Of a stretch of 64,000 nt of DNA, positions 30,881 to 40,907 are shown one piece after another. The position numbers were made by a program, and so were the translations under genes. The notes below the pieces were generated by a model. That model did not search any database, had not been told where the DNA came from, and saw only the letters and a program-made list of their open reading frames with translations. Numbering within the stretch: the stretch's first letter is position 1; every line of letters begins with the position of its first letter. The DNA is taken from the IMG/VR virus record IMGVR_UViG_3300042090_002370, positions 1 to 64,000 of that record; one strand, written 5' to 3'. This DNA is from a virus.

Positions 30881-33800
30881 ATGGCCCTCGTAGACCTTCA
30901 GGCGTTTATCGACCAGTGCCTCTCGAACGTCGACCCGACGCTCGATCTGTCTCCTGGCTCGCCCTACGACACAGGGGTGGTGCAGCCGATCCTTCAGCGT
31001 CTTGGCACAGATCCCTTCACCGTCGATATCGGGCTCTTCATCCAGACGACTCTGAATCAGCAGTTCCCCGACATGCCTACGAGTGAGGGGGACGCGTTCA
31101 CCGACCTCTTCATCAAAGCTGCGGTCATCCTCTGGAACCCCATCGTTCGTGAGGTCACGCGCGTCGCCAACAGCCTCTCCTTCCAGAACCCGCAGATTCT
31201 GACGGTGGCTGAGGCACAGGCACTCGGCGCCAATCTCTTCGCCACCCTCGACCAGGGCAATAAGGCCACTGGCGTCGTCCGCATCTACTTCGCCCAGCCG
31301 CAGAACATTTCCATCAGCCCGGCCAACTTCATCACCGACAATCAAGGGCTGCACTTCTACCCTACGGAGATTCAGAGTATCGGCGTCACTGAGATGCTCC
31401 TGAATGTCGAAGGCACGCTCTACTACTTCGACATCAACGTCATCGCCGAGGCCGCGGGAAGTCAGTACAACGATATCCCCAACTCAGTCGTTACTATCGC
31501 CAACGTCTCCAGCGCCGTCCGCATTACGAACAAGGCGAAGTTCAGTGATGGTACGCCGTCACAAACGGCCGTGCAGTTCATCGATGCCACGCAGCAGTCG
31601 CTCACTGAGCGCTCTCTAGTTACACAGCGCGGCATCGTTGCGCAGCTCACAACGGCCTTCTCCGAGCTCACTCAGATCAATGTCCGAGGCTTCAATGACC
31701 CGGAGATGAACCGGGACGTCCTTACTGGTGGCGGGTTGGGGCCCGTCTTGGGTTCGGGCGTGAACGTTGAGTCGATCTCGGATGGTTCCGGCGCTCCTCT
31801 TACACGTCGCATAGAGATCGCCCCTGGTCAAGGTGTGGATTTTACTGCGCTCATAGGCCCTCCCGGTCCGGCGCCAGCCGGGTTCATCTTTACTGCCTTC
31901 GGGATGTTCCCTGTTGGTGTGCTGCCCACAGTGCAGGACCTCGAAGTGCTGACCGTCGTAGACGCCCTCACGCTCGATATGACGGAGCAGGTCTTCCAGG
32001 TCGACGCGATCGGCGTCGGCTTCACGCTGCGCCAGAATGTTCTTACCCTGTCGGGAATCCCTGGCGGTATCCTCTTCCCCAACCAGCCCGACGGGACGCT
32101 GCAGATACCGAATGGAACTGTTCATATCGGTGGTTGTACGGATGTCTACGTTCTCGACCCATCGACCATCACGCAGCAACTCATCATTACCGACATCTTC
32201 GACGACCAGCCGGTCCTTGCTGGGGTGGCGCTCACCATCCTCAGTGCGACGTCGGTCGGGCTCAATGACCTAGTTCTCGGTACGAACTATGCGCTCAACG
32301 ATTCGACATATACGGCGCTCGCCAACGCGCCCACGAACAACCTCTCCATCCAGGTTCTCGACCCCCCAGACGCCGGTGGCTATCGCATAACGGGCGTGAC
32401 GCAGACGCTGGGGTCCTCACCAGTCCTTACCATCGCACCGGCCTTGTCTGTGGTCGTAGGCGGTAACTTCCGCTGGACCGTCAGCGACCAGATCTACATC
32501 GATCTACTGGCTCCGAAAGAAACGCGTGTCTCTGGCCCTGACCTCACGACGGTTCTGGGTTCGGCGGTCGTCAGCACCATCAGCGGCACTGATTTCGAGA
32601 ACTACGGCGTGTCGCAGAACGACGTACTGGTTATCAGTACTGGCCATCTCATCAAAGGGACGTACACGGTTGAGTCCGTCAATGTTCCATTCTTCGACCA
32701 GCTCACGCTCGACCGCCCTCTGGCGGCTACGGTGAGTGGAGCCACGTACGCCATCTACCGTCCGAACGTGACGGGCGGGCTTGTGCCACCCTTCTTGCGC
32801 ATCGATAGCATAGAGCTGCTCGATACTTCGAGTCAGCCTATCGGGACGACTATCCCCTACGCCAAGCCGGTCAATGTGGAATCGAACGGCTTCGCGAACT
32901 CGGCCAACGGCATTAAGACGGACGTTACGGACGGCGTTATGGGCATCGTTTTCGGCCTACAACCTGGGCCGCTGAACGTTGTCGGTCTCTCAATGACCAT
33001 ACAGCTAGGGTCACCGCCGGTCTACGCGCCGTTCTCTGTCACTTTTACTGGAACGAATCCGCTTACATCGGTCCAGATCAGCGCGCAGATCAATGCTGCT
33101 TGTGCCGGGGCCACCGGCGGTGCCCTCAGCTTCATCGCTACCGCGCTAAACGGAACCACGACCGTTGGCGGAATCATTCCAGCCATCCCCGACACGCGCA
33201 TCACGGGCGGCTCGGCGTGCGCCGTCCTCTTCGGTTTCACCCCCACCTCCTCGAACCCCATCTCGACGCGGGACATCACCTCGAAGACTGTAGACGGTCT
33301 GGGTGGCTGGGCCGAGCTGCGTCCTGTCCTCGACTCCGACTTCGACGTCGCTCAGACGCTCGACGGGAACCAGCTCGGGTTCTTCTGGCTGGGCAATGGC
33401 CAGCCTGTACCGAACTCTCCGTTCAACCACGCCTTGTGGGACCCGCTGGTTACGCGTACGGATTTCGTTCCGCAGTACGATATCCATGTGCAGGTGGGCT
33501 CACGAGCGCTAGGCACAGCCACCATCTTCTTCATTGATCCGACGAGCTTCCAGATCGATGCATTCCCGTCGGTGCAGCAAGTCACGCCGCCCTCTTACAC
33601 TGTTTTCACGCTGACCAACCCCGATGGCTCGGTGCTGAACTTCTTCGCCGATCCTACGAACAGCTATCAGGCCATCCCCGCCTTGCCGAGCGGCGCTAAG
33701 CCCTTGGACGGTACGACAGGGGCACCGTTGGCGGCCAATGTCTTCCAGTCCCTTTCTTCAGACTTCCTCGCCTCTGGTATTCAGGCCGGTGACCAGCTCG

Positions 33801-34963
33801 TCATCGACTTCGTGCCGGTAACCGGGACTGCGGTGCTGGCAGACCCGGTACTGAGTATGAACGGCGCCGTGCTCCTCATCTCGTTAGCAGGCGGCATCAC
33901 CAAGACCATTACCTTCATCACCGATAGCGCCTTCATCCCTACGGGCGCTGTGACGCGAGCTGGTGTCATCACACAGATCAACCAGCAGGCAGGACAAACC
34001 ATCTGCGCACTCAATGGCGCCAACCAGATTGTCTTCAACCCCACAGTCTCTCTTGCAATCCTTGGCAGCGCGGCAGCGAATAGTGCCAACATTCAATTGG
34101 GCTTCCCACTCACGAGCGGCAACGATGTCTACAACACAGCGCTGAATGCCGGGACGTACACAGTTATGCAGGTAGCCCCAGGCGGCAACGTCGAGGAGCT
34201 CGTGGTCAGCCCGAATTTCCCAACGGGTGAGAGCAACGAACAGTTCAGCGTCTCACACACTGGCGTTCAGCGCATTGTATCCACGACGATGGCTACGCAG
34301 CAGGGCATCGCTAGCCTCTATTACTTCCAGGTAACACTGGTCTCTGAGGGCACTGGGAGCCAGTACAGTATCGGGGCAGGCTTGCAGATGACGGTCACGG
34401 GTTACAAGTCGGATGGCTACTACGTCACGACAGCCAATCCGAACCTGACCTTCTCTTCGGTAGAGGAGCCGGCGCTCATCATGTCGCTCTCTATCTTGCC
34501 GGTGGGTGTGAGCGACGACCCAAGCAACGCTGTGCAGCTGTCCGGCCAGAACATACAGGTGAACTACGACCAGTCCAGCCTCGTGCAGAACGTATCGAAC
34601 TTCATCACGTCGGACACTGAACGCGTTGTCTGCTCGAGCCCACTAGGCCGGCATCTTCTGCCCTACTACGTACGATTCGATATGACCTACTATGGCGGGT
34701 CGAATACGAACGTTGTGGTCCCGGCCATCAATACGTACATAGAGGGGCTCGACCCGACTGAGCGCCTAGAGGTTTCTAGCCTCAATAACATCGCGCTCTC
34801 CAACGGCGCCACGGCCGTTCAGAACCCGATTACTTTGGTGGCACTCATCCACAACTTCGACCGGTCCATCACAGTTGAGCAGTCGAGTGACTCTTTGAAC
34901 ACAGGTGTTCTGGCAGCGTTCATTCCTGATGTTCTCAACGTTGTGCGGAACGTGTCGACGTAG
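30881..34963 (+). CDS. Baseplate J-like protein, greatly enlarged
   Basis: The first 300 or so residues follow the baseplate J/gp47 pattern: TSEGDAFTDLFIKAA, then a strand-rich block (ATGVVRIYFAQPQNISISPA; GLHFYPTEIQSI; VIAEAAGSQYNDIPNSVVTI) like the family's 'A..aG..yNv..g' signature. At 1360 residues it is several times longer than P2 gpJ; the extra length is a series of beta-rich modules. The C-terminal region returns to a helical/beta domain (VRFDMTYYGGSNTNVVVPAI). J proteins form the outer baseplate ring and connect wedges to fibres. Gene order with the gp25-like protein supports the call. Confidence 0.8.
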   Translation: MALVDLQAFIDQCLSNVDPTLDLSPGSPYDTGVVQPILQRLGTDPFTVDIGLFIQTTLNQQFPDMPTSEGDAFTDLFIKAAVILWNPIVREVTRVANSLSFQNPQILTVAEAQALGANLFATLDQGNKATGVVRIYFAQPQNISISPANFITDNQGLHFYPTEIQSIGVTEMLLNVEGTLYYFDINVIAEAAGSQYNDIPNSVVTIANVSSAVRITNKAKFSDGTPSQTAVQFIDATQQSLTERSLVTQRGIVAQLTTAFSELTQINVRGFNDPEMNRDVLTGGGLGPVLGSGVNVESISDGSGAPLTRRIEIAPGQGVDFTALIGPPGPAPAGFIFTAFGMFPVGVLPTVQDLEVLTVVDALTLDMTEQVFQVDAIGVGFTLRQNVLTLSGIPGGILFPNQPDGTLQIPNGTVHIGGCTDVYVLDPSTITQQLIITDIFDDQPVLAGVALTILSATSVGLNDLVLGTNYALNDSTYTALANAPTNNLSIQVLDPPDAGGYRITGVTQTLGSSPVLTIAPALSVVVGGNFRWTVSDQIYIDLLAPKETRVSGPDLTTVLGSAVVSTISGTDFENYGVSQNDVLVISTGHLIKGTYTVESVNVPFFDQLTLDRPLAATVSGATYAIYRPNVTGGLVPPFLRIDSIELLDTSSQPIGTTIPYAKPVNVESNGFANSANGIKTDVTDGVMGIVFGLQPGPLNVVGLSMTIQLGSPPVYAPFSVTFTGTNPLTSVQISAQINAACAGATGGALSFIATALNGTTTVGGIIPAIPDTRITGGSACAVLFGFTPTSSNPISTRDITSKTVDGLGGWAELRPVLDSDFDVAQTLDGNQLGFFWLGNGQPVPNSPFNHALWDPLVTRTDFVPQYDIHVQVGSRALGTATIFFIDPTSFQIDAFPSVQQVTPPSYTVFTLTNPDGSVLNFFADPTNSYQAIPALPSGAKPLDGTTGAPLAANVFQSLSSDFLASGIQAGDQLVIDFVPVTGTAVLADPVLSMNGAVLLISLAGGITKTITFITDSAFIPTGAVTRAGVITQINQQAGQTICALNGANQIVFNPTVSLAILGSAAANSANIQLGFPLTSGNDVYNTALNAGTYTVMQVAPGGNVEELVVSPNFPTGESNEQFSVSHTGVQRIVSTTMATQQGIASLYYFQVTLVSEGTGSQYSIGAGLQMTVTGYKSDGYYVTTANPNLTFSSVEEPALIMSLSILPVGVSDDPSNAVQLSGQNIQVNYDQSSLVQNVSNFITSDTERVVCSSPLGRHLLPYYVRFDMTYYGGSNTNVVVPAINTYIEGLDPTERLEVSSLNNIALSNGATAVQNPITLVALIHNFDRSITVEQSSDSLNTGVLAAFIPDVLNVVRNVST

Positions 34964-35225
34964 TTCCTCGCTCTAGGAGCAGACCAGAATGCGGATCGAA
35001 GAGTGCGCGGCAAGCTACGCAACGAAGACAAGAACGAGGCACCAGGGTGTCTTGGTCACCGAAGACGTGCCCTCTGACGTGTTCCTTCTGGCAGGCGCCT
35101 CCGCACTGTTTGCACTTGAACTGCCTGTAGAAGGCGGCGAGCGCTTTTTGCGCGGGCGCCAGCTCGTCTGTGTACCCTTCGATGGCCTTCCTGGCGAGCT
35201 CGGGGTCCATTTCGATCAGCTTCAT
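34935..35225 (-). CDS. Leftward zinc-ribbon protein (96 aa)
   Basis: A leftward gene sits between the J-like and fibre genes and overlaps the 3' end of the J-like gene by 29 bases. After an N-terminal helix (LARKAIEGYTDELAPAQKAL) it has CKQCGGAC and CLRCVACRALFD, a four- to six-Cys zinc ribbon. The rightward ORF through the same DNA has no such features. Ribosome site is weak. The sharp palindrome at 35238-35250 lies just upstream. It may be an inserted 'moron'; function is unknown. Confidence 0.6.
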   Translation of the reverse strand: MKLIEMDPELARKAIEGYTDELAPAQKALAAFYRQFKCKQCGGACQKEHVRGHVFGDQDTLVPRSCLRCVACRALFDPHSGLLLERGTTSTRSAQR

Positions 35226-35237
35226 GCGCTGAGCATA

Positions 35238-35250
35238 ATGCTGTCAGCAT
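35238..35250. promoter_or_regulatory. Palindrome in a divergent gene gap
   Basis: ATGCTG-T-CAGCAT is a perfect 13-base palindrome located between the divergent starts at 35225 (leftward) and 35262 (rightward). It is placed like an operator, but no repressor is known here. Confidence 0.35.
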
Positions 35251-35261
35251 AGGAGAGCAAC

Positions 35262-36521
35262 ATGGAACGGTTTAACAACTATGCGTTGATTGTGCTCACC
35301 GCGCCGTGCGGCGCTTTGGACACGTTCATCACCATCAGCAACCCCGGAGCGCTAGTCAGCGAGGGCAACTTCCGTCTCACCGTGGACGGCGAGATTATGT
35401 TGGCGACGGCAGGTCCTACTGGCGACACTGTTCCTGTAGCACGCGCTCAAGAGGGAACCGCCGCTACGGCGCACGACCTGGGCGCTCAGGTCATTCCAGG
35501 ACTCACCGCTGGTGCATTGGAGCAGCTCGAGGCTGACATCGAGGGGCTGATTCCGCCTGCTACTGCGAAGAGTCCGGCGTTTCAGAGCACGGTTGGCCCT
35601 ATTACTTCTTTCTACACGCTCGTCCAAGAGACTATGACTGAGGTAGACACGACTGGTGGGCCAGTCACCAATCTCTTGCCAACCTATTCTGATGTGGTTG
35701 ATGGCGATGTCATCGCCGTGGTCGATGTAGGCGGGGCGTTCGCAACGAACAACTACACGCTTGAACCACAGATCTCTGAGGGCGTGAGCATACAGGACCC
35801 TGTGAGCAAGATTGTAACGGGCGGTAGCATTGTGCTGGCCCGTTCAGGTATGAGCGCCAGTTGGGTATACGATTCCAATTCGGCGACTTGGTGGTGCTAT
35901 TCGGTTACTGTCACCGGGTCGCTTGTGCAGTCGACATTGCTCACCTCGAGTTCTGGAACATTTACCACACAGCCGCAGACAAGATTCGTGCGAATCCGAG
36001 GCGTGGGCGGTGGTGGTGCGAGTGGTGGGACGCCGTCAACTAGCGGCACTCAGAGCGCAGCGTCACCTGGCGCAAGTAGCGGTGGGTACCTTGAGGCACT
36101 GGTTCCAGTGGCCGGTAGCACTGGCTACGCCTACACCTGCGGCGCAGGCGGGACTCCTGTGTCAGGTGCTGCCGGCAATAACGGTGGGAACGCTACGTTC
36201 GTGATTGGTGCCACGACATACACAGCCGGTCACGGCCTCGGTTCAGCGGCGGGCACAGTTACGTCTACCGTCGCGGCCGTCGCCGGTCCTGCAGGTGGGA
36301 CCTCTACGAATGGCGAGTTCAACACTGCCGGACAACACGGCGGCGCCGGCTTGGTACTCCTAGGTACAAGCGCCGTGGTCGCCCCCGGCTTAGGTGGTGT
36401 CAGCGCGCTCGGTTCTACATACGGAAACGGCGCTAATGGTGTCTCGGCTGGTAACTCGGCCTCTGCACAAGCAGGTAACGCTGGGCTGCCAAGCTGTTGG
36501 ATAGTGGACGAGTACATATAG
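35262..36521 (+). CDS. Tail fibre-like protein with Gly-rich C-terminus
   Basis: ATG 35262 has AGGAGAG upstream. The 419-residue protein has an N-terminal beta region (FITISNPGALVSEGNFRLTV ... IMLATAGPTGDTVPVARAQE) like a baseplate-attachment domain, a middle beta domain, and a C-terminal 170 residues extremely rich in Gly, Ala, Ser and Thr (GGGGASGGTPSTSGTQSAAS and beyond). Gly-rich ends of this type occur in fibre tips and adhesins that contact host receptors. The role is inferred from composition and gene order. Confidence 0.7.
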   Translation: MERFNNYALIVLTAPCGALDTFITISNPGALVSEGNFRLTVDGEIMLATAGPTGDTVPVARAQEGTAATAHDLGAQVIPGLTAGALEQLEADIEGLIPPATAKSPAFQSTVGPITSFYTLVQETMTEVDTTGGPVTNLLPTYSDVVDGDVIAVVDVGGAFATNNYTLEPQISEGVSIQDPVSKIVTGGSIVLARSGMSASWVYDSNSATWWCYSVTVTGSLVQSTLLTSSSGTFTTQPQTRFVRIRGVGGGGASGGTPSTSGTQSAASPGASSGGYLEALVPVAGSTGYAYTCGAGGTPVSGAAGNNGGNATFVIGATTYTAGHGLGSAAGTVTSTVAAVAGPAGGTSTNGEFNTAGQHGGAGLVLLGTSAVVAPGLGGVSALGSTYGNGANGVSAGNSASAQAGNAGLPSCWIVDEYI

Positions 36522-36525
36522 TCCG

Positions 36526-39500
36526 ATGCCGCTTACCTCCTCCATAGGCCTGCTCAGCGGCGGGCTGGGGTTCCAGCAGATACTAGGCCCCATCACGTCT
36601 TCTGGCCTGCCCTCAGAGCCGCCGTTCGATATCTACTGTGTTGCGCTCTGCGAGTCGCTTATCTCGTACACGCAGGTCAGTACAATCGGCAACGGCCTGC
36701 AGTTCTTTGTAGGGCCGAGTCCGAACTTTGATCAGGAAATAGCCTCTGGTGGGGTGTACCCAGTAGGAGACGCTGCTGTCATTATCGACGTCGATGTCAC
36801 TGCGGAATTTACGTTCCAGTTCACCGCGCTCTGGAACAACCTCCCAAACAACTTCTCCGACCTCGTCAATGAGCATTCGTACTTCGGGACCTTCTCCGCA
36901 TCCGCTGGCTGCGTTGGGCTCTTCTTCTCTAAGGTAGGCATCGCGTATACGGGCTCGGTTCACTTCGACGGCAGCAATAACCTCGTTCTCGACACACCTG
37001 TACAAGAGCTCCCAGGTAGCCAGTTCTTCGTCAGTGAGAACGAGTACTGGACTGTTCGTGTTGCGTTGAGTTTCACAACAGGCGTGGTTTACATCTACGT
37101 CACGCTGGCATCCGAGTTGCCGAGTATTGGCCACCAGCTTCGTTACATCATGCCTGTGATCCCGTCCTCGAGCGCAGCAGTGAACCCGCCAGACGAGACG
37201 CTGGTCTCAGTGCGCGGTACTCCTGGGGCACCGACGTGGGTTAGCCTCAACGAGATCTGCCTCTCTTCCTCGCTGCTCATTCCCACCATCCCACCGGTAG
37301 CCAGTGCTGGCAATGATTCTTCGTTGCTCATCTGCTCCATCCTGCAGTTGAGTGGGTCAGCAAGCTTTGACCCGCAAGGTGGTGCGCTCACATACAAGTG
37401 GCAGCTTATCGATGCGCCGCCTGGAAGTCAGTACATTGTCAATTGCGTCGACGGTCTGACTTACCCTGGCAGTCCTCCTACAGGGTTCACTGACAAGCTC
37501 TACTCAGTGACATTGCAAAACATCAATGCGCTGTCCCCCATACCGATAGGCAATGTCGTGGTTGTGGACGGCGTTTCATACACGGTCACCGGTACGGGCT
37601 CTGACGGCCACGGTTTCTTTGTTGTGGTTACGCCATTCGAGTTACCTGACAGTTTGTCGGCACCGACGACCTTCACGTACATGCTCCAGAACGGTCTGAA
37701 CACGTCGACGAGCGAGAACCCAACGTTCTATCCGGACGTCCTCGGCATCTTCAAGTTCAGCCTCGTGGTTTACAACGGAGCGCTCTTCTCACTTCCAGCG
37801 GAGGTCATCGCGAATGTCGTAGAGAACGACATTGCGCGTGGTTGTGTGCCAGACCTCACCTTCCTCTGGAACTACCTCTCGGACTTCTGGAATCTTGTTG
37901 AAGGGACGGACCGCGTTGCTGTCCTCTGGCAGGGCCTGGCGCAGGTTGCAGGCGCCGAGCTCTTGAACCTCTGGCAGGTTGATTACTCAAAGAGTCTGCG
38001 CGATATCCAACGCACCTTCCAGCGTCGTTGGATGCACTATGACTTTCTTATGCAAGAAAACCCGGCGCTCGTCGCGCTCTCGACTGTCTCAGCGGTCTAC
38101 GGCGGTGTGGAGTCAAGCAATATCGCTGACAGCGGAATCACAGGCATCTACGGAACGCACCTCGATCTGCAGGTCTCTTTACAGTCCAGTCCGGTCATTG
38201 TCAGCTTTACGCTACCTGGCACGTACCTCCCGGCGCAGATTCAGGCGGTACTCCAAGCGGCGCTGTCACAAATCAACCACGGCTTCGTTGTGGAAGCCAT
38301 CCCGAATCACGCGGGTACCATCACGCGTATTCGCATCGACGCGCCATTCCCATTCATGGTTATGGGAACCTCCACTGTTCCCATCTTCACTGCGGGGCAG
38401 GCGAACGGATCTCCTACTGGGACCGCTGGCGCGGCGGTAGGTTTGCAGACCTACCTACTTGACCGTAGTGCGCAGTATCTCGACATCGCGATGAATGACT
38501 TCTTGTGCATCGACGGCGTTGCGTACCGTATCTCGGGTGTTGTTGACGTAGCCTCAGATGAATGGCCTTTCCAACGAGTAACACTCCTAGATACGCTGCC
38601 TGCTCCTGTAGACGCTAACTGGACTATTTCTGGTACCGCGACGTCGGAGGACCTCGACTTCTGGAGCGGCCTTTGTGAGCAGAGTGACATTGTCACCTTC
38701 GAGGTTCTGAATCGCGTCTCGAATCAGATCACCCTGGTGACCAGCTCGGTGCTTGGGGCGAACGAGACCCTCACCGGTAGCCTGCCCGTAGACGCCACAC
38801 CGGTTGGGGCGTACTTGTCGCAGCCCAACCTGTACTCGGTGTATCTCTATAGTGTACTCAGGCGGAAGTACATCCAGCTCGAGCCGCTCATCGTGAGCGT
38901 CCCCTACCTGCAGCAGTACATCATCAACACGGACGATACACAGGTCCTTCGACAGAACGTCGACTACTTCCTTACGACCTTCCGTGGTCAGCCTGTCTTC
39001 AGCTTCGTGACCCCGGTACCAGCAAGCGCAGGCGGACCGGATGTCTGGGAAGGGCAGCCGCCGCCGAACTCGTTGTGGGCAGAGACGTCCTATCTCGACA
39101 ACCGTCCGCGCATCGAGGCGAACTTTGGCATACCTGCGGATTTCACGTTAGACGATCTTGCACAGCTGCCAAGTAGCGTTGACTACCTCTCAACGGTAAC
39201 CGGGCTCTGGTACGCGTACTGGAACGGACCGACGATGTTCAATCTACGTGTAGGCACGCAGATTCTCATTGGTCTGCCCTTCGCTGATGAGACCGGTATC
39301 ATCGTTGAGATTCGCAGCGATTTCAGTGTTTCGACTGGGCTCATCTTGGTGCAGGACGCTGCGAATACTGCGGTTGTTCGATCGTACTCTTACCCAGTTT
39401 CGCTCGCCCTCGAGACCAATCCTGCGACCAACTTGCCTTACGCTGTCGGTGATACGGTTCAGCAGTTCGCTCCGCTTGTCACGGGGGCCACTGTGGAGGA

Positions 39501-40443
39501 CTACGTCAACAACCCGACCTGGTTTCAGGGCTACCTCGAACAGGGTGACTTTTTCGAGGTGGAGAAGTTCTTCAAGTTCCTTGTGCAAGTGGACAGCGCG
39601 GCCTTCAGCTTACCGGCTCTCACCTTCGTTCAGCAGTTCATCTTGCGTATCAAGCCGACCTACACGTACCCGCTCTTCGTGGTCAGCGCAGATGTAGCGA
39701 GCGCGACGGTTTCGGTCAGCGACGAGATCGGGCTTTCTGGCACCTTATCGCTTTACGACGATACGTGCTTCCCTGGCACCTGGGGCGTGGCGACGATGTT
39801 CGACCAGCCTAGCCCAAATGGTGGGTGGCGCAGTCAGTTTGACCACAACCAGGACCCCACCAACCTGCCGACGTTCCCCAATCCGAACTACCCCATCATC
39901 TGGGGCTTCGACAAGAACTACTTGTGCCCAGAGGACTTCATCCAGGGAACGCTTTGCACGACGTTTTCGGTACCGACGCTGCCGACTTTCGATTCGCTTT
40001 TCGCCTTCGACAAGCCGCTCTACACGGCAGACCAGGCTTCGTTCTTCACCGGGCCGACGATCTCGATTCCTGCTGGTCCGTCAGGGCTACCTATTGGCGG
40101 GCCCTATACAATACCGAACAACGGAACGATCAACTCCATCTCGTTGGAGCTCGTCTGCGGGAGCCCAGGATCGCCGGCAAACTACCTGCTAAACCTCTAC
40201 AAGAACGGGACGTTACAATCCTCGACGGCGTTCACCTGCGGCGCTTCTGGGATCACGCTTATGGCCACCATCTCCGTCGCCGTCGTCGCCAGCGATATTC
40301 TGACGGTTGCGATTCTGCCTGCGAGCGGTGGCCCCATTACCGTCGCATGGGATAGCGCTCTTGTAGAAACTGGGCAGTCGATTCCCTGGTTCTTCGACAC
40401 GGACGTCGCAGCTGGAACTTATTGCGCATTCAAGGCGTTATGA
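36526..40443 (+). CDS. Large virion protein with PKD-like domain
   Basis: This 1305-residue protein begins five bases after the fibre gene. Residues about 255-310 resemble a PKD-type immunoglobulin domain (PPVASAGNDSS, then SASFDPQGGALTYKWQLIDA). Residues 435-560 are helical (LTFLWNYLSDFWNLVEGTD; LWQVDYSKSLRDIQRTFQRR) and the remainder alternates beta modules. The composition and position fit a baseplate hub, tail-tip or fibre-adaptor protein. No enzyme motif is evident. Its stop overlaps the next start (ATGA). Confidence 0.65.
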   Translation: MPLTSSIGLLSGGLGFQQILGPITSSGLPSEPPFDIYCVALCESLISYTQVSTIGNGLQFFVGPSPNFDQEIASGGVYPVGDAAVIIDVDVTAEFTFQFTALWNNLPNNFSDLVNEHSYFGTFSASAGCVGLFFSKVGIAYTGSVHFDGSNNLVLDTPVQELPGSQFFVSENEYWTVRVALSFTTGVVYIYVTLASELPSIGHQLRYIMPVIPSSSAAVNPPDETLVSVRGTPGAPTWVSLNEICLSSSLLIPTIPPVASAGNDSSLLICSILQLSGSASFDPQGGALTYKWQLIDAPPGSQYIVNCVDGLTYPGSPPTGFTDKLYSVTLQNINALSPIPIGNVVVVDGVSYTVTGTGSDGHGFFVVVTPFELPDSLSAPTTFTYMLQNGLNTSTSENPTFYPDVLGIFKFSLVVYNGALFSLPAEVIANVVENDIARGCVPDLTFLWNYLSDFWNLVEGTDRVAVLWQGLAQVAGAELLNLWQVDYSKSLRDIQRTFQRRWMHYDFLMQENPALVALSTVSAVYGGVESSNIADSGITGIYGTHLDLQVSLQSSPVIVSFTLPGTYLPAQIQAVLQAALSQINHGFVVEAIPNHAGTITRIRIDAPFPFMVMGTSTVPIFTAGQANGSPTGTAGAAVGLQTYLLDRSAQYLDIAMNDFLCIDGVAYRISGVVDVASDEWPFQRVTLLDTLPAPVDANWTISGTATSEDLDFWSGLCEQSDIVTFEVLNRVSNQITLVTSSVLGANETLTGSLPVDATPVGAYLSQPNLYSVYLYSVLRRKYIQLEPLIVSVPYLQQYIINTDDTQVLRQNVDYFLTTFRGQPVFSFVTPVPASAGGPDVWEGQPPPNSLWAETSYLDNRPRIEANFGIPADFTLDDLAQLPSSVDYLSTVTGLWYAYWNGPTMFNLRVGTQILIGLPFADETGIIVEIRSDFSVSTGLILVQDAANTAVVRSYSYPVSLALETNPATNLPYAVGDTVQQFAPLVTGATVEDYVNNPTWFQGYLEQGDFFEVEKFFKFLVQVDSAAFSLPALTFVQQFILRIKPTYTYPLFVVSADVASATVSVSDEIGLSGTLSLYDDTCFPGTWGVATMFDQPSPNGGWRSQFDHNQDPTNLPTFPNPNYPIIWGFDKNYLCPEDFIQGTLCTTFSVPTLPTFDSLFAFDKPLYTADQASFFTGPTISIPAGPSGLPIGGPYTIPNNGTINSISLELVCGSPGSPANYLLNLYKNGTLQSSTAFTCGASGITLMATISVAVVASDILTVAILPASGGPITVAWDSALVETGQSIPWFFDTDVAAGTYCAFKAL

Positions 40444-40907
40444 AGACACACAAACTCAAAGGGCATCTGACGTACCAAGGGCTCAATATCGCCATTGAGC
40501 AATTCAAAGGCGACACAAGAAGCGGCGTCAGTGCCACAGGCAAGCCCTGGTCTACTACGATGAAGAACCCCTACGGATACGTAGTCGGTTCGGAGGGGGC
40601 AGACGGCGACGGCGTTGACGTGTTCGTTGGCGACGATAAGAAGGCCCCGAATGTCTACGTCGTGCAGCAGAAAAAGGACGACGGCAGCTATGACGAGGAC
40701 AAGTGTATCCTAGGTGTGAACAGCGTCGAAGAAGCAAAGAAGCTCTACCTTTCGAACTATGATACGGCCAAGTACCTCGGGCCTATCAAGACGGTTCCCA
40801 TCGAGCGCTTCAAGGCTCTCGTGACCTCCGGCAAGAAGCTCACCAAGATCTCGAGCGTCGTGCTAGCCTTCTTCGACGAGCTCACCAAGATAGAGGGCGC
40901 GACATGA
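40440..40907 (+). CDS. InPase-type (inorganic pyrophosphatase-like) domain protein
   Basis: ATG 40440 lies in an ATGA overlap. The 155-residue protein contains the motif block GKPWSTTMKNPYGYVVGSEG ... GADGDGVDVFVGDDK ... VYVVQQK ... DEDKCILGVN. I recognise this as the InPase domain found in phage and mobile-element proteins, related in motif (DGDxVDVFVG) to soluble pyrophosphatases. Soluble pyrophosphatases hydrolyse PPi using acidic residues like those in DGDGVDVF. Its place among virion genes suggests packaging with the particle or simple co-expression; which is unknown. Confidence 0.7.
   Translation: MKTHKLKGHLTYQGLNIAIEQFKGDTRSGVSATGKPWSTTMKNPYGYVVGSEGADGDGVDVFVGDDKKAPNVYVVQQKKDDGSYDEDKCILGVNSVEEAKKLYLSNYDTAKYLGPIKTVPIERFKALVTSGKKLTKISSVVLAFFDELTKIEGAT

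Noticed and set aside
30692-31354. Leftward ORF across the baseplate genes
   Set aside because: Antisense to two strongly supported baseplate genes and strongly biased to Asp, Glu, Val and Arg as expected for a shadow.
34989-35252. Rightward ORF between the J-like and fibre genes
   Set aside because: No motif and no good ribosome site; the leftward frame has a clear zinc ribbon.
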